From positions 1,702,746 through 1,728,625 of the forward strand of contig NW_019091357.1 in assembly GCF_001949145.1 (NCBI RefSeq): DNA of 25,880 nucleotides, written 5' to 3'. Origin of the DNA: Acanthaster planci (Eukaryota > Echinodermata > Asteroidea > Valvatida > Acanthasteridae). Both the position numbers and the translations under genes were made by a program. Under the pieces are notes generated by a model, which saw only the letters and a program-made list of their open reading frames with translations, was not told the origin of the DNA and did no database searches. Each line of letters begins with the position of its first letter. Positions within the stretch are counted from its first letter, which is position 1. Below, in pieces: positions 19,254 through 25,880 of this stretch.

Positions 19254-21270
19254 GTACATGTACGTGTACATGTGTAGATGGCTACAGGCATGTACATGTA
19301 CACGTATCATGTACACTATACAAGGTACATGTACAACACATGTACGCGTACATGTACACCCATGCAGTTATTTGAGATACATGTACATGTAAGTAGAGTA
19401 CATGTACATGTGCCGGGTTAAATGGTCAGTTTTACTCAATGTCTTGTGACTAATTCAAAGTCAGAAATGTATTTCGCCGAGCACCTCCAATAAACCACCT
19501 GTACCAATGTAATTTATCCAGTTCTTTTTCAAACTCTAATTTTAAAAATCCCTCTTCCATTAGTGCTCAGGCCTAATTTATATAAATACAGTAAAGTATT
19601 AATAGAGACAAACTCACTCCATGACAAACCCTGTGGTCAGGTGGTGGTTTGTCATTCCTTAAGTCTGTCATGTACAGTAGCTCAGAACCAAGGAGTTAGA
19701 AAATTAATAGAGTTCAAACTATTTAGCATAATGATTTCATGAATATATCACTGGGTTGTGTCATGGTGTTTCCCTGCCTATTTACTGGTAAGTGTGAGGC
19801 GGCCCACCTCACTGATTCTAGTGACCACCTCAGGCTTTTCTGTCACAGAACCTTACACTTGATTAGACAAAGATGCGAGGAAAATGCAAAATACACCATA
19901 CGTTAGATATTTTGAAATAAATCAGTTTTAAATCATTCAGAATGATAAGGAAGGACACAGAATATAAGATTGATTTAGTTCAGACGAGAAATTGCGAGTT
20001 TAAAATGTACTGTATTATTTTACGCTTTTTAAAAAGCACTTGCTTTTGTTTTAGGCACTAGAATTTTGGCAAAAGTGTTAGAATGACCTTGCACATATTA
20101 TCAGTTCCTCAGGGGAAACCCTGGCTCGTGTACATGTGAACATCAATTGCAACTACACGTACATAAATGGTACCTGCTCCATGTCATTAGATGGCAGGTG
20201 GTCATCTACATGTACCTGCATTGATGTCCATGCCACCAAATTTTGCAAATTGTGCATGCATGCACCAGTACCTTACAGGTGTTTTGCATACCACCTGCAC
20301 ATATTTATCCATGTTTGTACATGTACAAGTTTGTATAAAAATCCACAATTGAACCAGGAGCAGTCTTCAGTTGTATAATGTAAAATGTAATTATCACGGT
20401 CCATTAGGAATTTACAATGTGAATACATCCGCACTAGCCTGCACTGTAAATGGTACAGGGAACATGCATGCATACAATGTACATGTACATTGTTCATGTT
20501 GTAAAATTGCTTTCTGTTTTTAAATAGGCTAATCTCAAAATAGAGTGTAAATGAATGCGCGCGATGACACGTGTACAGGGTACAAACCACAACATTAAAC
20601 AAGGTGCATTAGTGCTGTATCTAGTGCGACCAGCAACACAAATCAAATGAAATCTTTGCCAACAGTCACATTCTGTGAACATTTTAGATTACAACTTACG
20701 TAAATAAAGTATCGGTACCATCAAATGGGTGGCAACTGGGTATTTTTTTTAGGGAGGGGAGAGTTCTAAGGAGAATTTCCAGGGGGCAAATTGATACAGT
20801 GGCCATGGTGGCAGGAGGTCCATTTGGAAGGGTTTGGTCTTGTACCTCCCCTTTTGTCTTGAATTTTTTTCTTGGGGGGGGGGCTTGTTTTATGGTTCAC
20901 ATTTTATTCCCGGGAGAGAGGGAAAAACAAGTGCACCATTCATGAGCAAAAACATTGCATCATGTGAGTAACAGGCTCCTACTGATTACCGACCTTGGAC
21001 AGATATACATGTACAGTACTACCCTACAGTGTACAATGTACAGTACCTCATCTTTGGGGTTCCTTGATGTGGTTTTGATTAAATTTGGTACTGCCTACAT
21101 GTACATTGTACAATGCACATGTACATGTACACATCTGATACAGCACATTGCACAGGTACACACATATCCTACAACACTGTAAACATTTCCACAGGCAAAC
21201 ACGGGTAAGCAAAACATTGAATGCACCGGTACATGTACATGTAATTTTTAAAAATACAGTACCCACATAA
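19254..21270. other. Non-coding region with a hexamer cluster followed by a hexamer-free block
   Basis: 19255-19415 is packed with GTACAT islands. From about 19416 to 20130 the hexamer is essentially absent, and a 10-bp hairpin (ATGACAAACC / GGTTTGTCAT, 19621-19630 and 19646-19655) is found. 20735-20935 is G-run-rich and may be a decayed transposon. 21100-21135 has further hexamers. No coding exon was recognised. Confidence 0.5.
19256..19411. repeat. GTACAT hexamer cluster
   Basis: Islands of GTACAT with GTACGTGTAC and GTACGCGTAC variants over about 155 nt, immediately outside the right end of the foldback element. Confidence 0.8.
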
Positions 21271-21376
21271 ACATGGCCATGGTACCCGGTTAATTTATTT
21301 TACAAATTACAAGTATCCATTACACATGGCCATAGTACCCGGTTAATTTATTTTACAAATTACAAGTATCCATTAC
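21271..21376 (+). repeat. 53-bp tandem duplication, two copies
   Basis: Two head-to-tail 53-bp units (21271-21323 and 21324-21376) differ at a single position (GGCCATGGTACC versus GGCCATAGTACC). Near identity implies a recent duplication, or a collapse/expansion point in the assembly. Confidence 0.95.
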
Positions 21377-21578
21377 AAGTGATTACAAATTATCTACGGT
21401 AGGAGAAGAATCCCCCCATTAGAGATTTTATCTAAGACTTCTCACAGTGTTTCCACACTGTACAGTAAGTCATGCGTTTTTTCTATACTTCTCAATGCAT
21501 GGATGGTTGTGTACTGTACACCGCCTCTGCACTGTACGGTCGGCATACATTATTAGGCCTTGTATGCATGCCCCTCAC

Positions 21579-21765
21579 CTGTGGTGGTTGTAGTAAACAC
21601 CGACGTACTGTGAGTGCTCGTACACGTACACCTTGTGCAGGTCGTGGCAGCAGCGGTACGCTCACGTGGACGTGCCGGACTCGAAAGCGAAATCTGGAAG
21701 GTGATCTCAACGCCGTCGCACACAATTGTTTCATTCACTTGGACCACGTCCGCCCGCTTATACAT
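21579..21765 (-). CDS. Candidate upstream coding exon, possibly 5' dystrobrevin exon (weak)
   Basis: This block is GC- and CpG-richer than its surroundings and has a good minus-strand donor (CACAG then GTGAGG) at 21579/21578. From an ATG at 21765 one frame stays open for 62 codons, beginning MYKRADVVQVNETIVCDGVE, and ends with a single G. That phase joins in frame to the GG at the start of the exon at 13493, forming Gly. Against it: the ATG has a poor Kozak context (T at -3), the second half is a Thr/Cys/Ser-rich translation of imperfect GTACGT repeats, another frame of the same strand shows stronger GC at third positions, and I recognise no protein family. It could equally be a 5' UTR, a promoter-proximal CpG-rich block or chance. 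Confidence 0.2.
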
Positions 21766-22943
21766 ACATGAGAGTAACACACAATGGTCTCGGGTTGGTA
21801 ATTGTCAGCCGCTGCTCCGCTTTATAATAGCCAGCGTCCTGGCCAGTTTACCTCTCCGTGATTGGGACATCCTCTTTAATTTGAGTGGCCAGCTGGTACT
21901 CCGACACACATGAATTCCTAGCTGCAGTAGATTTGTACAAGTACATACATGTACATGTATATGTATACAGTCAATGTACATGTACACAATTGTACATATC
22001 CATGCACCATACAAAGGAGTAGAGTTCTTGCAGGCAAGGGTTCAGATTGTCTCAAATGCCACAATGCAGGTTTATAATAAAATTATGTGCCGTGTCCCAG
22101 CTCAGAAAATCCTGTGTGCGCACCGTGCCGGCACATGTGAATGTAGCAATTATTGAAGATGTGAAATTCAGGATGCAACCATTGATGCCTTCCTTGGTAA
22201 CGGTCAGAGGTCATCCCCACGGCGCAAGTGATTACGAGATTGATCCAGCGCCCATGAATACTGCACAAGGATGTGCTAATTAATAATACTGTCCCACGCA
22301 CAAAGCCGTCAGCACGTCCCTACAGTGTGGTATACATGTAGGTACAGTGAGCGTAAGGTACAGGTGCATGTACATGTACATGTACCGTACCTTCACTGCA
22401 GGTCATGGCAAGAAAAACAGTTCGATTACTGATGGGCCGTGTCCTTGGCAGACTACGGAGGGTGTTTTGCTCTGAATAAAAATTAGACAAGACGATCCGA
22501 TCATTGTACTTGTGCCGTAATGTACATGTACATTGAGGCCTGCTGCGTAGGGTCTGTGATACAATGCACGCTCACACTGACCAGTACAGTTCCATATAAT
22601 TCATTATCCCCTAGCGTGTATGTCAGATTATACTGAAATCAGTATATTTTGGATTGTTGGGGTTAATCTTGATTTCAGCACGTTAATTCCGATGGCAAAT
22701 AACACGAGTCCTCACAGGTGTACGGCATGTACATGTACTCTTTAAATGCAGGAGAGTACTCCGTGGGAAAGCATCCATGGCAGAAAACTAATGGGAGATA
22801 CATGTAACTGCAAGAGAAAGGTCAATTAATTAAGGGGAAGACTCACAGATCCTGGAGGTGGGATTGTACATGTATGTAATTAGGGTACATGTGTGTGGGT
22901 GGACTTAAATAATTGCAAACAATGTTGTTAATGTAATTGTTAA
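21766..22943. other. Non-coding region, 5' side of the candidate exon
   Basis: GTACAT islands at 21930-21995 and 22360-22392; other parts are unremarkable. If the candidate exon at 21765-21579 is real, this would be its upstream intron or promoter region. No promoter motif could be identified with confidence. Confidence 0.4.
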
Positions 22944-22947
22944 TTAA

Positions 22948-22998
22948 CCCTAACCCTCCTCAATCCTTCACCTGTTGGAGGACTGAGGAGTGTTAGGG
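22948..22998. mobile_element. Minimal 51-bp foldback flanked by TTAA
   Basis: Arms CCCTAACCCTCCTCAATCC (22948-22966) and its complement at 22980-22998 match at 17 of 19 positions around a 13-nt loop. TTAA sits on both sides (22944-22947 and 22999-23002). The TTAA plus CCC-start arrangement resembles the piggyBac-type element at 11430. The arms include a CCCTAACCCT telomere-like run. It could be a tiny internally deleted element or a simple hairpin. Confidence 0.5.
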
Positions 22999-23002
22999 TT
23001 AA

Positions 23003-24786
23003 TGTAAGTGTACAGCATGCATCTTGACAGGTAGAATAAAAGGTTTGTTTGTAAATAAATCAACATGGATGTGTACCATACATGCACCAGTACATGTAGA
23101 TGTATACATGTATGCAAGTTGTGTGCCTTATCATGCCTTTGACTGACATGAAATTTACCCGTGAGTTCCATTTAATTTTCAAATTATAAATTTTGATACA
23201 AGAATGATGCCTAAAGAAAGGATAAGTGCATGTACATGTATCAATTAGAAGGTGTATATATTTTGGAAGGTAGTTCAATGTTCCATCAACAAGGCCAGCA
23301 AAAAATAATTCTTGGTTTCTCATCACCAGTGCCCCCCCCAAAAAAAATTGAGCTGCATTCATTTCCTTTTGTAAATTTTATTTACCCAAAACCTTATTCA
23401 AGATAAAATAGCCAGAAAATGTCAAAGCAGATTTTTTTTTAATTGTTGACTTTTTCATTATAATAGGAAGTCTGTACATGTATGTTCACAAACCAGTCAC
23501 TTGGGTAAATTAGGATGGCCACTGAATTACAAACATGTGCACACATACATGTACATGTACGTGTAAATGTGCTGTGCATGAGGTCATTCTGTGGCAAAAA
23601 ATAAGTCATTTGTGGGAAAGATACATGTACATGCAGGAACCAGGGAACTTGGTACCCATCCCTCAAAACAACAAATTCAACTCAGCTTTATGGACTAATT
23701 ATGCATGTACGAGTAGTTATAGTTTTTTACACAAATGAGAACAAAAAAAAGTGAAAAACTCTTCATCTGTCATGAAAATCATCGGAAAGCTGAACCCTGG
23801 ACCCTCATCAGCCACACTGCTATTCAACCACACCACACCACATACATGTACATGTACATTATGCAGTACTGATGTAAACAACATCGATACACGTATTAGT
23901 AGCTGTCAAGTTGAACAGAAGAGGGCTCACTTCCATGTGGATGCCCAGACCCAGCCAAACACTCAGCACTTCTTTCCTATGAATTCACAATGACTGTAAC
24001 TTGCAACATTCATGCACACTGTACTGTACCGGTACATGAACATGTACATGTATATTTAATTTAACTGCAATGTAGTACATTTCAGGATACATGTATTGTA
24101 GGCCTATAATGTTACAGAAGTTTATGCAAACTTTGTATATTTACTGTCTTACCAGTTCTTGATTTGAGCTATAAATACTTTATAACACATTTTTTGGGGT
24201 ACCATACACTAGTACATTCAGCTCTGAATGATGTACAAGTACATGTAGGAGGGGGGGTGTTTTGTTTATTTGCCTTGGGTTAACACACTGTAATACCCCC
24301 TGATCAACTCACCTAGAAGTGCCTGTACCATAAATCAAGGATTGGGTTGCCAACTATACCTCACATTCCGATCACTTCACTGGGTCCATAAAATATGCCC
24401 AAGGATGCTTCAGGGGGGAGAAACACAATCCGCCTTTTTAATGCTTGCATGACTGCGTTCCCTTTGTGAATTTGCAAAGACTTCTACACTTTGCATACTA
24501 AATGTACCACACATGAGCCAGAATTGATTACGACTGAAATCTGGACTCCGGAGAATTTTTTCTGAATGCATACATGCATAACTATGAGAAGAGCCAAATG
24601 CTCAGGTGTGATCACACATGTACATGTGCTGGTACAGTGTGTACATGTACATGTATGCACAGTAGTACATGTACTTGTAATTAACTCGTTATTGTCAACA
24701 TGTACATGTACATGTATTGGTACAAACACAGGTGCATGTATATATGTACATGTACATGCACCTGTGCATTGTACATGTCTGAATAT
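23003..24786. other. Non-coding region with scattered hexamers
   Basis: GTACAT islands at 23080-23110, 23545-23562, 23844-23860, 24030-24050 and a dense cluster at 24617-24760. C-run/A-run junction at 23331-23347. No exon or element was supported. Confidence 0.45.
24617..24760. repeat. Dense GTACAT hexamer cluster next to the Harbinger-like MITE
   Basis: Repeated GTACATGTAC islands, including ACATGTACATGTACATGTAT at about 24698-24717 and ATATGTACATGTACATGCAC at 24742-24761, ending shortly before the transposon end at 24790. Confidence 0.8.
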
Positions 24787-24789
24787 TTA

Positions 24790-25366
24790 AGCCTGGTTTC
24801 CATATGATCGTAACGAACACCGACGGCACACAAGACGTCAAGACGCAGACAGTTGTGGAAGAGACGCCGCACGGCGTCATTACACCCAAAAAAATTAAAC
24901 AAAATGGCATCAAAAACTCGGGAAATGTTTGTATAAAATCCTTTTTAAACATGGACATGTATGTACATGAATGTAGGTGGCAATACGCTTCAAGCCAAAC
25001 TGATACTCTTGTTTGAAGTAATTTGTTAATGGTCATTCATTTTGTTGACAACTGGGGCTGCATATGCTAGCAATATAAGGAGAAAATGGACAAAACAAAT
25101 GGTACTAAGCGAGCTCTAGGAACATCGTTGTATGCCCGTCATGCCGGTGTGCATGTTTGTACAGGCCTACTCAATGACTCAACGCAGACAGTCAGCAAAG
25201 TTGAACTGGCTCAACTTCACCGATTCATCTCTTGCTGGTTTGTGTATGTCTGGGTTATTGGCGACACTTCCGTTTGACATGTTTCCCTACATGTATGTCT
25301 CCGCTGCAGTTTGCGTCATGATTGCGTTGCTCTCTGCATTTCTTACGTCGATATGGAAACCAGGCT
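24790..25366. mobile_element. Harbinger-like MITE with TTA flanks
   Basis: The left end AGCCTGGTTTCCATAT and the right end ATATGGAAACCAGGCT are perfect 16-bp inverted repeats, continuing imperfectly (GATCGTAA versus CGACGTAA). TTA flanks both ends (24787-24789 and 25367-25369), matching the 3-bp TWA duplication typical of PIF/Harbinger. The 577-bp interior has short frames without transposase motifs, so it is non-autonomous. Three-base duplications arise easily by chance, so the superfamily call is tentative while the element itself is well supported. Confidence 0.7.
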
Positions 25367-25392
25367 TTACATGAGTGGCTACATAAACACCT

Positions 25393-25485
25393 ACATGTAC
25401 ATGTACAGTGTACAAGTAAAAACATCTGTACATGTACAGTACATGTACGTTGTAAATGCAGTACACGTATAGATGTACATGTACA
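25393..25485. repeat. GTACAT hexamer cluster
   Basis: Repeated GTACATGTAC with variants GTACAGTACATG and GTACGTTG just outside the right end of the Harbinger-like MITE. Confidence 0.8.
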
Positions 25486-25564
25486 TTTAAGTACTGGGAA
25501 CAAAACAGTATCCACATCACTTGCAACAGCCTGGTCATCTCCTGGCTGGGCCCTGCATGAACTT

Positions 25565-25653
25565 GAGGGGACATTCTCTGTTGTGAGGAATTTCAGGACC
25601 AAGTTGTGTCGATGGTAGTCTCTGCTCAGGAATGAATTTATCCCCACAATTAC
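25565..25653. mobile_element. Short palindromic MITE-like element, family B copy 2
   Basis: Second copy of the block at 7437-7523, same orientation and almost the same length (89 bp). Shared blocks are GAGGGGA, TTCAGGAC and TCCCCACAAT. The inverted ends TTGAGGGGA and TCCCCACAA match apart from one base. Confidence 0.5.
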
Positions 25654-25880
25654 GGCCACCATTCAAGCAGCCTCCCCTGTGCAAAGACCTACAAGTACAC
25701 GTGGTATACATATTTCCACAAACAGTGTACCGGTACATGTATGTCCAGAGCAGGTACGGTACAATGGAATGTGAACTGTGAGCAAAAGCCATCCACACAT
25801 TGTCGTTTGTGGACTTACATGCACATGTACAGTACATGTACAGGTACATGTACACACTGTAGATAAACCAATGAGCTAAT

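Larger units (their letters stand above)
25367..25880. other. Hexamer-rich non-coding region at the right window edge
   Basis: GTACAT clusters at 25393-25485 and 25818-25855 flank the family B element at 25565-25653. No exon was recognised. Confidence 0.5.

Noticed and set aside
20735-20935. G-run-rich block resembling the interior of the hAT-type MITE
   Set aside because: No paired terminal repeats or target-site duplication could be found; the similarity may be only compositional.
24310-24440. Strong minus-strand donor (TCTAG then GTGAGT) as the end of an upstream dystrobrevin exon
   Set aside because: Reading frames before it hit stops or encode nothing recognisable. It could be a 5' UTR exon but there is no positive evidence.
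24804-25016. 70-codon + strand open frame MIVTNTDGTQ...
   Set aside because: It lies inside the Harbinger-like MITE, starts in its terminal region, and shows no transposase or other motif.
1-25880. CRISPR array, prokaryotic operon or phage content
   Set aside because: Repeats are palindromic hexamers without regular spacers, and genes have spliceosomal introns and polyadenylation signals.

Overview
The window is animal nuclear DNA: AT-rich, intron-dominated, with GT-AG split exons, a polyadenylated single-exon gene and many small non-autonomous transposons. The best-supported organism is an invertebrate deuterostome, most likely a cephalochordate (amphioxus, Branchiostoma). This rests on protein resemblance and on the very dense scatter of the self-complementary hexamer GTACAT. 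No alignment could be run, so the species is inference.

The backbone is part of a dystrobrevin gene (DTNA/DTNB family) on the minus strand. Five exons can be placed, in transcript order: 13493-13389, 13047-12967, 9121-8908, 7239-7154 and 757-600. Their splice phases fit exactly and give 214 continuous codons. These cover the N-terminal and EF-hand-like region up to just before the expected ZZ zinc finger. The 3' exons lie beyond position 1 and the 5' end lies to the right. A weak candidate upstream exon is at 21765-21579.

Inside the 6.4-kb intron between the last two exons, on the opposite (+) strand, sits a complete intronless gene at 3686-4594. It encodes a 302-residue P-loop sulfotransferase-like protein with both PAPS-binding signatures and its own AATAAA signal. 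It is a nested gene, possibly of retroposed origin.

The rest is intron and 5' sequence that acts as a reservoir of MITE-like elements, several with visible target-site duplications: hAT-type at 6705-6949 and 17694-17972, piggyBac-type (TTAA) at 11430-11572 and 22948-22998, Harbinger-like at 24790-25366, a long-TIR foldback at 18903-19249, an unclassified family with two copies in opposite orientation (225-449 and 16638-16913), and a short pair at 7437-7523 and 25565-25653. There is also a tRNA-Arg-derived fragment near 9438-9477 and a 53-bp tandem duplication at 21271-21376.

Arrays of GTACAT/ATGTAC are spread over nearly everything except the nested gene and a few sharply bounded blocks. Most short open frames are translations of this hexamer (Tyr-Met, Thr-Cys and Val-His runs) and are not genes. 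I found no CRISPR array, prokaryotic operon or functional RNA gene.
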